From Methylomicrobium lacus LW14 (lineage in GTDB: Bacteria; Pseudomonadota; Gammaproteobacteria; Methylococcales; Methylomonadaceae), in NCBI RefSeq assembly GCF_000527095.1, contig NZ_AZUN01000001.1, positions 1,240,001 to 1,304,000 on the forward strand: a stretch of 64,000 nucleotides of DNA, given 5' to 3'. The notes beneath the pieces are model-generated. The model made no database searches and was not told where the DNA came from. It was given only the letters and a program-made list of their open reading frames with translations. A program made the translations under genes and the position numbers. Shown in pieces: positions 35,004 to 44,446 of this stretch. How positions within the stretch are numbered: position 1 is the stretch's first letter; each line of letters starts with the position of its first letter.

Positions 35004-35198
35004 TGTCTGCACGTTCAACATCCCATATCTTGGGTTTTGTAGGTTGGTACGGATGTAAGGAAGTCCAACAATTAAGCACATCAATTTTGGGCTTCGCACC
35101 TCGCCGCCAACCGGCAAATATTCATCCACAGGACCGTGCGAAACATAACATATCACTTAACAAGTTATCGCAACGAAATTAGACAATAAGGAGCGGTT

Positions 35199-37352
35199 AT
35201 GAACAATTCCGATTGCACGTTAGCGAATCCACACCGCACGAAGCTGCTATCCGGAGGTCAGATATGGTTGCGACGCCTGAGCCGGGTATGGAGTGCCGCC
35301 GTAATACTTGGGATACTTCAATTTCTCCTCCCCGGGTTAAATTCTGCGGGAGTAGCAAAAGCCGATACGTTGAACGATCACGCTATCGTCTTGGATAGTA
35401 ACAATCAGATTATACCGTGGATGCCCAATCCTACAGCCGGCTATGGTGAGGTTGTCGCTAATGCCTGGGACTACTTCCTTAACCGGGTCCCCAATGATCC
35501 CGCTACTGGTGTCTCCGCCTACTTTAGCCAAAGTTATCTGTCACCAGATACCCAACAGGTGGCGAACTGGCCGCACAATCCGGCCGGACTATACGCCATG
35601 CTGATAGAATCGGCGTTGAAATACTATGCGTATTCCGGTGATATTGCAGTCATGCAGAAGGTTGAGGAATTGGCCACTCATCACTTGGATAATGGCATGA
35701 CTCCATCCGCATGGGTTTGGGGCGGTGTACCCTACGCCAGCGGCGATGCCGGCTCTCTGGTCTATCAAGGGGCCACCTACGGTGATGACTCAGGGAGTGG
35801 TGACGGCCGCTATTACCTCGAACCGGACAAAATTGGTGAACTGGGTTATGGCTGGTTACTGCTGTATAAATTCAGCGGGAATTCTCGGTATCTGGATGCC
35901 GCCATTCATGCGGCCGATGTACTAGCAAGCAAGGTACGGACCGGTAATTCCAGTCAGTCGCCATGGCCGTTTCGCGTCCATGCCCAAACCGGACAAATCA
36001 GGGAGGATTACTGCGCTCATGTGGTCAGTTCGATTGAGCTTTTCGACGAACTGATTCGGCTGAAATTGGGTAATACGGCCGATTATCGGAATGCGCGCCA
36101 GAGCGTGTGGACCTGGATGATGACCTTTCCCATGCAAAACAACGTCTGGGCCAACTATTTCGAAGACGTCCCGATTCAAACAGATCTCGGCAACATCAAC
36201 CAACTGAATCCGATGATGCTGGCCCGTTACCTCATGGAACATCCAGAAAACGACCCGAACTGGGAAACGCATGTCCGAGGGCTGATTGCATGGGTCGAGA
36301 AAAACTTCGCAGCCCCTCAATATGGGGCCAACGCCATCAAGGAGCAGAATGCATTCCCGCATGTGATGGGCAGTCATACCTCCCGATACGCGTCCATCAA
36401 CGCCATGCTTTATGCGCGAACGGGCGATATGGTTGCCAAGGAGAAAGCCTACCGGGCCTTCAACTGGGCTACCTATATGGCAAGGTCTAACGGCATCGTC
36501 ATTGACGGCCCAACCGTGAATAACCAGTGGTTCACGGATGGGTACGGCGACTACATTCGCCACTTTATGACAGGTCTGCATGCTATTCCCGAATGGGCGC
36601 CAACCGGCGAAACGCATATCACCGGTTCGTCGTCGATAGTGAAATCGGTTTCCTACAGTCCCGCGGGTGTCGACTATGTCACCGCGGACGCCGCATCGAC
36701 CGAAGTATTACGGGTTGCCTTTGTGCCATCCAGCGTGTTGGTTGGCGCCCAACTGCTCAGCCAACGCTCGGACTTGGCGCAGCCAGGCTGGACTTTCGAC
36801 CCAGCAACTGGCGTGATGCTCGTACGGCACGACAACGGAACTTCCGTGAAAATTGGTGCCAACGCTCTTTTTGGCACCTTGTGGAGCACCTACAGCAAGG
36901 CAAAAATGACGGTCAGACGGCTCGGTTCCAGGTCAGGCGCGAACGATTCGACGATGATATTCAATGACGATGGAACCTTTACGCTTACCGAAGTGGAATC
37001 GCCACAAACCTATGTTTATACCGGTCATTGGAAGCTCATCAAAGGAAAGAAGCTATTTTTAGATTTGGATGCTGGGGGCCAGTCAGAATTTATGCGCATG
37101 TGGACGAATCGGCTTGAGGAAATAGCAACTGAAAAAGGCATATCTATTGACGGTGTCAACTTCTCGGAAATACGCTTTATCCTATCCCAACCGAAAATAC
37201 CCAAGAACAAGCTGGTGCCTAGAAAAGCTACCATCAAGGCCAAAGGCTGGATCAGCGCCTCAGCGAATGGTCAAGATATCATGAGAAGGTTCACATATAT
37301 AAATAGGGTAACCTTTTTGAACCAACTATTAGGCGGCACTACTCCCCATTGA
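35199..37352 (+). CDS. Large exported protein with alternative C-terminal domain (tandem copy 2)
   Basis: 717 residues. Residues 1 to about 562 match copy 1 with few changes, including the signal and the helical toroid-like domain. From about residue 563 the sequence is unrelated: a domain of about 155 residues (Leu-Phe-Gly-Thr-Leu-Trp-Ser-Thr, then Tyr-Thr-Gly-His-Trp-Lys-Leu-Ile-Lys-Gly) resembling small lipocalin-like 'heme/lipid-binding' sheets in pattern only. It starts 195 bp after copy 1 with its own leader and AAGGAG site. It looks like a tandem duplicate with a swapped tail. Confidence 0.72.
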   Translation: MNNSDCTLANPHRTKLLSGGQIWLRRLSRVWSAAVILGILQFLLPGLNSAGVAKADTLNDHAIVLDSNNQIIPWMPNPTAGYGEVVANAWDYFLNRVPNDPATGVSAYFSQSYLSPDTQQVANWPHNPAGLYAMLIESALKYYAYSGDIAVMQKVEELATHHLDNGMTPSAWVWGGVPYASGDAGSLVYQGATYGDDSGSGDGRYYLEPDKIGELGYGWLLLYKFSGNSRYLDAAIHAADVLASKVRTGNSSQSPWPFRVHAQTGQIREDYCAHVVSSIELFDELIRLKLGNTADYRNARQSVWTWMMTFPMQNNVWANYFEDVPIQTDLGNINQLNPMMLARYLMEHPENDPNWETHVRGLIAWVEKNFAAPQYGANAIKEQNAFPHVMGSHTSRYASINAMLYARTGDMVAKEKAYRAFNWATYMARSNGIVIDGPTVNNQWFTDGYGDYIRHFMTGLHAIPEWAPTGETHITGSSSIVKSVSYSPAGVDYVTADAASTEVLRVAFVPSSVLVGAQLLSQRSDLAQPGWTFDPATGVMLVRHDNGTSVKIGANALFGTLWSTYSKAKMTVRRLGSRSGANDSTMIFNDDGTFTLTEVESPQTYVYTGHWKLIKGKKLFLDLDAGGQSEFMRMWTNRLEEIATEKGISIDGVNFSEIRFILSQPKIPKNKLVPRKATIKAKGWISASANGQDIMRRFTYINRVTFLNQLLGGTTPH

Positions 37353-37408
37353 ATCTAAAAAAGTGAGTTGAGAGCGCTTCAAGTCACGGTATCAAAAAAT
37401 GGGGGGGA

Positions 37409-38050
37409 TTACTTTCCCATCGTTTTGATAAAGGCATTGGCTTCATTAATGGACTTTTCCATAGCAGCAATCAGGTTTGAAACATCAGTTTTTATTGAGC
37501 CCAATTCAGTTTTCAGAGAGGCAATGGCTTGGGCGTTAAGATTATGCTTCATAAACATCACTTGATCTTTGAAAACCACCAGAATAGGATTGATTTTTGA
37601 TTCGGCGCCCTTCATGACCCTAATCAATTGTTGATATTGGATTTTTGTTTCGTTGAGCTTATTTTGACTGCTGCGCTTGAGAGAAGCATTGCTGTATTGG
37701 GTTATTTCATTTTCCCATTCACTAAATAAAGCCTCCGATACGTCCTCGATATCCCTGATCCGTTGCTTGACCTCATCCGCTTTATCAACACTGGCCTCAT
37801 ACTCGCGGTTCAGCTTGTTATAAATCGCCTCCAGATCACCGCCCTTGAAATGGGTGACAGCGGTAAACTGTTCCAATGCAGATTTGAATTGTTCTTTCGT
37901 TTCCTGCTGGGTATCGCGCGCCTTTTCAACCCGATAGACCATCACTTCCCGCTTGGGGATTCCTATTTTTTCCAGGCCGTTGTAATACACACTGGAACAG
38001 GCGTTTAGGCTGATCGTCCATGATATGAAGAGTATCTGTAAGTAGTTCAT
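37409..38050 (-). CDS. DUF2959-family lipoprotein-like protein
   Basis: 213 residues. A short signal ends at Leu-Asn-Ala-Cys-Ser, a plausible lipobox. The mature start Tyr-Tyr-Asn-Gly-Leu-Glu-Lys-Ile-Gly-Ile-Pro-Lys-Arg-Glu is the DUF2959 signature, followed by a long coiled coil (about 40-205) rich in Lys, Glu and Gln. Probably a periplasmic lipoprotein; function unknown. Confidence 0.85.
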   Translation of the reverse strand: MNYLQILFISWTISLNACSSVYYNGLEKIGIPKREVMVYRVEKARDTQQETKEQFKSALEQFTAVTHFKGGDLEAIYNKLNREYEASVDKADEVKQRIRDIEDVSEALFSEWENEITQYSNASLKRSSQNKLNETKIQYQQLIRVMKGAESKINPILVVFKDQVMFMKHNLNAQAIASLKTELGSIKTDVSNLIAAMEKSINEANAFIKTMGK

Positions 38051-38130
38051 TTAAATCTCCATGGGCGGCTTCGAGGCGTTATAGAATAATGCATTGAAGC
38101 CGCCGACTCTGAAGCGGGCCGAGCCTGTGA

Positions 38131-39445
38131 GGATTTCGTCAAAAACAACTTCCCTAAATGAAAGTGAATTAGCGGATAATAACACGCCATCGACAACGCA
38201 AATCCCAACAGGACATGATTGGTTACGAGCCTGCAATAGAAGTCAAAATGCAACGCCTTTTTGCGAGCCTATCCGAGAAAGATAGGCGCCGCTATGCCGG
38301 CATAGAAGCCGCCAAGCTGGGGCATGGCGGCATTGATTATATCGCCCGACTATTTGCCCTGGACCCCAAGACCATCCGCCGGGGCCAGTTGGAACTCGAC
38401 GCGACCGATGACCCGGCAGCGGATCGGGTCCGAAAAAAAAGGTGGGGGCCGGAAAACGGCGCTTGAGCAATCGGCGCAGTTGGAGACTCACTTTCTCGAC
38501 CTGTTGGCGGACTTCACCGCCGGCGACCCGATGCGCGAAGGCGTCTTGTGGACGAATCTGTCGTGTGGCGAAATCAGTCGGCGTTTGGGCGCGAAAGCGA
38601 CGCCGGTCAGCCCGAACACGGTGCGCAAACTGTTGAAAAAACACAAATTAGGTCGGCGTAAAGCGCGCAAGAAAAAGGCGTTGGGGGCTCACCCTGACCG
38701 CAATGCCCAGTTCGAAAACATCGCCCGGCTCAAAGACGCGTATCTGAGCGCAGGCGATCCGGTGCTCAGCATCGATACCAAAAAGAAAGAACTGCTGGGC
38801 GATTTCGCCCGCGACGGTTACACCTACACGCAGGTGCCGGTCGACACCCTGGACCATGATTTTCCTAGCGTCGGCAACGGAAAATTGATCCCGCATGGGC
38901 TCTATGATTTAGCGCGGAACGAAGGCACGATACACCTCAACACCAGCCACGATACCAGCGAATTGTGCTGTGCCAGCATTGCCCAATGGTGGCAACGGCA
39001 CGGCAACCGGCACTATCCCGAAGCGCGCAGGTTGCTCATCCTCTGCGATGGCGGCGGCAGTAATGCTGCCAATCGCCATGTGTTCAAGGAAGCGTTGCAG
39101 GCGCTGGCGACCCAATTGGGGCTGGAAATTCGCATTGCGCATTATCCGCCGTATTGCTCAAAACATAATCCGATTGAACATCGCCTGTTTCCGCACATCA
39201 CCCGCGCCTGCCAAGGCATCGTCTTTCATTCGCTCGCCATTGCCAAGCAGTTCATGGAACAGGCAAGAACGTCCACCGGACTGAAGGTCACGGTGGAGGT
39301 GTTGGCGGGCGTTTATGAGACCGGGAAAAAATGTGCTACGGATTTCCTCGAAAACATCAGGATCGTTTTTGATAAACATCTTCCTCGTTGGAATTATCGG
39401 GCTTTTCCGTAGGAGCGTTTCGGGAAGTTATTTTTGAGCAAATCC
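38131..39445 (+). mobile_element. ISAzo13-like insertion sequence
   Basis: Imperfect inverted ends of about 28 bp: left GGATTTCGTCAAAAACAACT..., right ...AGTTATTTTTGAGCAAATCC, with TGA directly outside each end, perhaps a short target duplication. One transposase gene split by a frameshift at an A8 run. Confidence 0.8.
38215..39412 (+). CDS. ISAzo13-like transposase, two frames joined at an A8 run
   Basis: Frame 1 (38215-38466) encodes Glu-Lys-Asp-Arg-Arg-Arg-Tyr-Ala-Gly-Ile-Glu-Ala and an N-terminal helix-turn-helix. Frame 2 (to 39412) encodes Gly-Gly-Gly-Arg-Lys-Thr-Ala-Leu-Glu, Val-Leu-Ser-Ile-Asp-Thr-Lys-Lys-Lys-Glu, Leu-Ile-Leu-Cys-Asp-Gly-Gly-Gly-Ser-Asn and Asn-Pro-Ile-Glu-His-Arg, a DDE-type catalytic domain. 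The frames join if one A is lost from the A8 run at 38433-38440, either by slippage or because the copy is mutated. Joined length is about 400 residues, normal for the family. Confidence 0.8.
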
Positions 39446-39904
39446 TGAGCTCCAAAAACACGCCAAACTTTTATCAATCCATCTATGCAATCAAAGCCTG
39501 ACTTGCACGCTGGCATCTACTCTTCCTCCGTCTGATCCGACTTGGGGCACGGCGATACGCAGACGTCTTCGAATTCCTGCGGATTGTAAATGCGATACAG
39601 ATCATAGGGCGCTACGACCGTATCGAAAACGGTAGAGAAAGGCAGGTCTAACACAAGGAGGGTGGCTATCATTCCCTTGATCCAACCTTGTTTCGAACGT
39701 TCGTCGCCGGAAGATTTCAGAGGCTCGCCTCTTGCCAGCTTCCCCATTTCTTGTACATCTTGCTGAACGCCGGGATAGATCGTCCATCCCTTATCGTCAA
39801 GAATATCAGTCCTCGCACGTATGCTCGAGCAACCGACCGTAAGAATACTCAGCAGAACGTAAGCGTCCAACCCTACCACATAGCGAGGTTGATGGGGGCG
39901 TGAT

Positions 39905-41497
39905 TTAATGTGATTTGCCGAAAGGCAGTAGTTCGTCGATACGGCTGTTAGGCCAGGTAGGCAGTTTTTCGAGGGTGTCTTTTAGCCAGGCCAAAGGATC
40001 GAGGCCGTTGAGCTTGGCCGTGCCGAGCAAGGTTTGAATCACAGCCGCGCGTTTTCCGGCGCGTTCCGAGCCGGCAAAGAGCCAGTTCTTTTTACCCAAA
40101 GCGATAGGTCGGATGCTGTTTTCAATCGGGTTGTTGTCGATTGGCAGATCGCCGGTTTCAGCATAGCGTGTGAGAGCGATCCAGCGTTTCAAGCTGTAGT
40201 CGATGGCTTTAGCGGTCGCGGTATTGGGCGCGGCGTGGGTTCGGGTGCGTTGCAGCCAGTCGTGCAGGCCGGCCAGTGCCGGCCGGCTTTTCTCGGCACG
40301 CAGGCGTTGGCGTTCCGCTGAACTCAGGCTTTGGCCTTCGGCTTCAATCGCATACAGCACCGCGATGCGCTGTAAGGCTTCTTGCGCAATCGGGCTCTGG
40401 CTGGCCTGGAACAGGTCGAAGAATTTCCGCCGCGCATGCGCCCAACACGCCAGTTCGATACATGGCTCAAGCCGAAGTCGAGTTTCGGGATGGGCGCGGG
40501 CGGCCGCAAACAAGGCTTTATAGCCGGCGTAGTCGTCGACCACGAGATGGCCTTGCCAATCGCCTAGAAACTGCCCGGCATGCCGGCCGCTGCGACCGGC
40601 TTGATAGTCGAAGACGAGGATCTTGGGCCCCGGTTGTAGGTCATTGCTGCGATACGCCCACAAATAGGCTTTCTTGGTTTTGCCGTTGCCGGGATCCAGT
40701 TGCGGCACCGGCGTTTCATCGGCATGAAGACTCGACCGTTGTTGAAGATGCCAGGCCAGGCGATCCGCCAAAGGTTCCAAGGCGACGCCGAGACGTCCGA
40801 CCCAGTCGGCCAGGGTGGAACGGGACAAGATCACGCCGTCGCGGGCGGCGATCTGCTCCAAGCGGTAGAGCGGCAGATGGTCCTGGAATTTGCTGATCAT
40901 CACCCAGCTCAACAAGCCGACCGCCGCCAGACCGCCATCGATCACCGCCGGCGGAATCGACGCCGCCGTCACGGTCTCGCAGCTCCGGCAGGCATATTGC
41001 GGGCGGATATGGCGATGGACGAAGAACTTCGCCGGCTCGACATCCAGTTGCTCGGTCACATCTTCGCCGATCTTGACCAACTCCCGGCCGCAGTGCCCGC
41101 AGGTGCAGGATTCGGGTTCGTGGCGGTGTTCGATGCGCGGCAAGTGAGACGGTAACGGTTGCCGGCCGGCGCGCAGGCGTTTGGGGCGGACCACCGTGGT
41201 ACAAGGACTGGCATCTTGCAGTTGCTCGACTTCCGCGTCGATGGCCGAAATATCCGTGTTCCAGGTTTCCTCGAACACATCCCGCTGCAGCGGGGCCAAG
41301 GCTTCGCTCTTGGTGCTGAAACGGATGCGCTTGTAATACGCCAACTCGTGGGTCAGCGCGGCGATTTTGACGTCTTTGCTCTGAATGGCTTTGGCATCCC
41401 GCTCAGCCTGCTCGATCAGCGCTTGAATCAATGCGGCTACTTCGGTTTTTGCCGAAGGCTCCAGGTTCAACTGATCGAGTTTGGCGAGGGGATTCAT
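39905..41497 (-). CDS. tnpC: IS66 TnpC transposase (copy 2)
   Basis: 530 residues with the zinc-binding Cys-Gly-His-Cys-Gly region and all three DDE residues as in copy 1. Differences noticed: Ser instead of Pro in Gln-Arg-Ser-Ser-Leu-His-Ala-Asp, directly before the first catalytic Asp region, and Leu instead of Ile in Lys-Ile-Leu-Val-Phe-Asp-Tyr. Neither removes a catalytic residue. Confidence 0.95.
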   Translation of the reverse strand: MNPLAKLDQLNLEPSAKTEVAALIQALIEQAERDAKAIQSKDVKIAALTHELAYYKRIRFSTKSEALAPLQRDVFEETWNTDISAIDAEVEQLQDASPCTTVVRPKRLRAGRQPLPSHLPRIEHRHEPESCTCGHCGRELVKIGEDVTEQLDVEPAKFFVHRHIRPQYACRSCETVTAASIPPAVIDGGLAAVGLLSWVMISKFQDHLPLYRLEQIAARDGVILSRSTLADWVGRLGVALEPLADRLAWHLQQRSSLHADETPVPQLDPGNGKTKKAYLWAYRSNDLQPGPKILVFDYQAGRSGRHAGQFLGDWQGHLVVDDYAGYKALFAAARAHPETRLRLEPCIELACWAHARRKFFDLFQASQSPIAQEALQRIAVLYAIEAEGQSLSSAERQRLRAEKSRPALAGLHDWLQRTRTHAAPNTATAKAIDYSLKRWIALTRYAETGDLPIDNNPIENSIRPIALGKKNWLFAGSERAGKRAAVIQTLLGTAKLNGLDPLAWLKDTLEKLPTWPNSRIDELLPFGKSH

Positions 41498-41561
41498 GGC
41501 CGTTATTATACTGCATAAACCCACTGAACGCCTTGATTTTACTAGGTTTCAATACCGTACC

Positions 41562-41912
41562 TTACACCCGCCATTCTGTTGACGGTTGTGCCGATAGCCG
41601 TTGCCAATCGACACCAGCCACAAGCCACTGCCACTGGGCCTGACTGAGCGCAAAGACCGGATCAGAGGCTTTGGGCCAAACAAAACTGCCTCGATGCAAC
41701 CGCCGCTGGCACAGCCAAACCCCATTGCCGTCCCACAGCAACAGGCGCAAGCGGTTGCCGGCACGGTTGCGGAAGATAAAGGCCGATCCGCAGCCAGGCG
41801 GGTGCCCCAGGCTTTGCTGGACGATTGCGGTTAAGCCATCCAGGCCGCGCCGCATATCGACCGGCGCCACCGCCAGCCAGATCTGTGCCGGACTCGCAAT
41901 CAAGCCAGGCAT
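41562..41912 (-). CDS. tnpB: IS66 TnpB (copy 2)
   Basis: 116 residues, same protein as in copy 1; the base changes noticed here are silent. Overlaps tnpA by 13 bp. Confidence 0.92.
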   Translation of the reverse strand: MPGLIASPAQIWLAVAPVDMRRGLDGLTAIVQQSLGHPPGCGSAFIFRNRAGNRLRLLLWDGNGVWLCQRRLHRGSFVWPKASDPVFALSQAQWQWLVAGVDWQRLSAQPSTEWRV

Positions 41913-42187
41913 CGCAACAACTCAGCCACCCAGCGCGCTGATACGGTAGCGGACAACTCCAGGCGGTGACCTTGGGCATGCGTGAAGACAATCGCGGCAG
42001 GCGCAGACGGCTGAACATGCACCGGTATTAAGGCTGCCGACTCTGGCTGGGGCAATTTGCGATAGTCGCTCAAACGCGCCGTGAAGGTACGGACATTGAG
42101 TTGCCGCTCGGCGCAATACGCGGCTTGTGATAGCCCGCTACGTTGCCACGCTTCAATATGCTGACGCCATTTCGCTGTGATAGCCAT
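41900..42187 (-). CDS. tnpA: IS66 TnpA (copy 2)
   Basis: 95 residues, identical to the copy 1 protein as far as I can see, with the same helix-turn-helix region and coupling to tnpB. Confidence 0.9.
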   Translation of the reverse strand: MAITAKWRQHIEAWQRSGLSQAAYCAERQLNVRTFTARLSDYRKLPQPESAALIPVHVQPSAPAAIVFTHAQGHRLELSATVSARWVAELLRCLA

Positions 42188-42305
42188 GCCAAAACTCCTG
42201 ACAAAAAAAGGACAGGATGCAACAGACGAAAATTATTTTATAGGCGGTACGGTTGAACGCTTACAGCAGAACAAATACAGCCCATCTTCCAACACTTGAT
42301 TTCAT

Positions 42306-42651
42306 CTGACTTCCCCTCCAATCAATAGTCGTGTCGCCCTTATAGAAAGAGGCCAATCCTACCGCCTCATCCAGAAAAACAGCCCGAAGCTAGACGCGTG
42401 GCTGGCCTGAACGAGGATACTTTACCGCTGCAATCTCAAGCCAATTTGCGTGTTTGATGAGACCGGACGGAGCCGCCGTCGGTTCGATCCGATCGATTAA
42501 AAATCGGCTCATAGCCTAATCCCCTTTCCCGCATTGCCTCTCTGCCTGATTGAGGCCGCTCACTTTGAATTTATAAGAAACAGGGTGCTGGAAAATAATA
42601 AACGGTATTCCAGACTTCACGAATGCCTGCGACCAGCGGAAATACACCACC
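42306..42651. other. Intergenic, no gene seen
   Basis: About 345 bp between the YceK-like start and the end of the CDF gene. It should hold the YceK promoter. No convincing frame, repeat or strong hairpin. Confidence 0.4.
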
Positions 42652-43554
42652 TTAATCCGCATCATCAATCTCAAAAAATATCCAACGGACACGGGAATGA
42701 TTTTGCTTGATCTCTTGTTCCATGCGGTTGATTTGTTGAACCGCCTCACTGACAATCATGTTGGGACTGAGTTCGGCTTTAATGGTCAGCATAACCGCAT
42801 TGCCGTGATTGATCGCCCATAGATTGAGCACTCGCCGCACACAGGATTGATTGTTGAGATACTGTTCAACGTTATCCTGAACCTCTTCGACCGCTTCGCC
42901 GATCAGCAGGGAATGTACTTCCCTGCCGACGACGCCTGCGACCACAACCAGTAACAAGCCGATCAGCATCGAACCGGCCGCGTCATAGGCGGTGTTGCCG
43001 GTGATCATCGTCAGGCCCAGCATCACTAGGGCGATGACCAGCCCTGCGAGCGCCGCTATATCTTCCCCTGTCACCACCATCAGTTCGGACGAGTGCGTTT
43101 CCAGAAACCATTGCCACAATGAACGCTCGCCTTTTTCCGCCGCCATCGCCGCCAAGGCGCCTTTCAGGGAAAAAGTTTCCAGGCCAATCGCAATCAGCAG
43201 AATGAACAAGGCGATCCCTCCGTTTTCGACCTCATGCGGATTGGTATAGCGCGACCAGCCTTCATAAATCGAAAACAGTCCGCCGACCGAAAACAGGATG
43301 ATCGCCACCATCATGGACCAGATATAGGATTCGCGTCCGAATCCCATCGGATGTTTACGCGTCGCCTCTTTTTCCGAGCGCCTCATGCCGACCAGCAACA
43401 GCACCTGATTGCCGCAATCGGCAAAAGAGTGTATCGCTTCGGCCAGCAAAGAACCCGAGCCGGTCCAGACAGCCGCTCCAGACTTCGCGGCGGCAATGCC
43501 AAGATTGGCGACAAAGGCATAGAGGATTGCTTTAGTTGAATGGGAGTCTTTCAT
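42652..43554 (-). CDS. Cation diffusion facilitator (CDF) family transporter
   Basis: 300 residues with about six membrane helices. Helix 2 has His-Ser-Phe-Ala-Asp-Cys-Gly-Asn-Gln, a metal-site-like His-x3-Asp, and helix 5 has Thr-Gly-Glu-Asp-Ile-Ala-Ala-Leu. The His-Pro-Met-Gly-Phe-Gly-Arg-Glu loop is typical of the SLC30A9-like branch. A soluble C-terminal domain (about 215-300) follows. The family exchanges divalent metals such as Zn2+ for protons at the inner membrane. Substrate not determined. Confidence 0.9.
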   Translation of the reverse strand: MKDSHSTKAILYAFVANLGIAAAKSGAAVWTGSGSLLAEAIHSFADCGNQVLLLVGMRRSEKEATRKHPMGFGRESYIWSMMVAIILFSVGGLFSIYEGWSRYTNPHEVENGGIALFILLIAIGLETFSLKGALAAMAAEKGERSLWQWFLETHSSELMVVTGEDIAALAGLVIALVMLGLTMITGNTAYDAAGSMLIGLLLVVVAGVVGREVHSLLIGEAVEEVQDNVEQYLNNQSCVRRVLNLWAINHGNAVMLTIKAELSPNMIVSEAVQQINRMEQEIKQNHSRVRWIFFEIDDAD

Positions 43555-43729
43555 TATCCGTCACCGGGTTGGGAGATGCCGTTTAGTTTAGCAGGTGCGA
43601 ACACCACATACCGTTACCCAAATTTTGAGCTATCAGCATTTGCCCCTTGTATCAAGCATGCACTGTTAAACCATAACCACAAAGAAACGGCGAAGGTGTT
43701 AGATGAAGTGATTGCATGGTAGGACAAAT

Positions 43730-43876
43730 ATGGCTAATTTTTTAATTGCTTACTCCTGGATTGAGTTATCCAAGGAAAGCCACCCCATACATAACTATGC
43801 TTCCCATCGGCTACGATTTTTAAAGAGTAATTTTGAAGAGAATATTCTGCTATATTTGTCAGCATCCTATAATTAA
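43730..43876 (+). CDS. Possible small protein, unrecognised
   Basis: A 48-codon frame starting Met-Ala-Asn-Phe-Leu-Ile-Ala-Tyr-Ser-Trp, without an obvious ribosome site or known domain. Listed only because it lies in an otherwise empty 470-bp spacer (43555-44024), which also holds an 18-bp palindrome AAAAACAGATCTGTTTTT at 43908-43925. Confidence 0.2.
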   Translation: MANFLIAYSWIELSKESHPIHNYASHRLRFLKSNFEENILLYLSASYN

Positions 43877-44024
43877 TTCAATGCAACTTTCCATAAGGAA
43901 TTAGGCAAAAAACAGATCTGTTTTTCAGCCTTAGTTGCATAGGTTGCGTTTTACAACAAACTGCCTTGTTGGGCGGCTTTGTTTGTTCATAGTTTGATCT
44001 ATTTCCAGACAATGGGGAATTCAA

Positions 44025-44273
44025 GTGTTTAGATCTGAAAGAATTTATAATCAGCTTAACCCGAAAACAGGAAGAACCGAATGGTTCTTTTCTGCCCGGG
44101 AAGGCAACTTTGGGCCATTCAGCAGCAAAGAAATCGCGAATAAAGAGCTTACGGTTTTTCGTAACCACTGCATAGCAACCGGCAATGATGGCGGGCGCAG
44201 CAAGTCTGCTGATAAAACCCCCGCATTAAGTCTGATGCCGATGAGCGACTTTGTCATTAAACGCCGGGAGTAA
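44025..44273 (+). CDS. Small DUF6316-like protein
   Basis: 82 residues: Arg-Ser-Glu-Arg-Ile-Tyr...Glu-Trp-Phe-Phe-Ser-Ala-Arg-Glu-Gly-Asn-Phe-Gly-Pro-Phe-Ser-Ser-Lys-Glu-Ile-Ala matches the pattern of small gammaproteobacterial proteins with Trp-Phe-x-x-Arg-Glu-Gly-x-x-Gly-Pro (DUF6316, from memory). Cytoplasmic, function unknown. Confidence 0.6.
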   Translation: MFRSERIYNQLNPKTGRTEWFFSAREGNFGPFSSKEIANKELTVFRNHCIATGNDGGRSKSADKTPALSLMPMSDFVIKRRE

Positions 44274-44446
44274 AATCGGCAAAGCCGCGGCGGCAGGTAT
44301 CGTGACTGAGGTATTGACAGGAGAACGGCGACAGAAGAGCCTGAGCCCATCTTGAAGAATCGATCCAGTCACATAGACCCAGCTCTTTTCTTCTAACCTC
44401 TAAAAACAGCTGCGGCTGCAAGCGTTAAGCAAAGACATTGTCCCTA

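Larger units (their letters stand above)
39859..42264 (-). mobile_element. IS66-family insertion sequence, copy 2 (2406 bp)
   Basis: Same length and termini as copy 1, opposite orientation. Flanking direct repeats AGCAGAAC at 39851-39858 and 42265-42272. I noticed at least four single-base differences from copy 1, two of which change TnpC. Confidence 0.97.
39517..42305 (-). pseudogene. YceK-like (DUF1375) lipoprotein gene interrupted by IS66
   Basis: Without the IS (39859-42264) and one target duplication, the frame starts at an ATG (complement of 42303-42305, GGAGGGG site) and gives a signal ending Leu-Thr-Val-Gly-Cys, a lipobox, then a mature part of about 110 residues with Val-Phe-Asp-Thr-Val-Val-Ala-Pro-Tyr-Asp, typical of YceK/YidQ lipoproteins. 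The insertion lies in the signal peptide. The remaining 3' frame could be read from a start inside the IS end but would lack a proper signal. Confidence 0.85.

Noticed and set aside
43540..43722. 60-codon frame on the plus strand
   Set aside because: It overlaps the start of the CDF gene on the other strand, has no ribosome site and no recognisable motif.
43908..43925. AAAAACAGATCTGTTTTT palindrome as terminator
   Set aside because: There is no loop and no gene ends nearby, so a terminator role is not supported; mentioned only in the spacer note.
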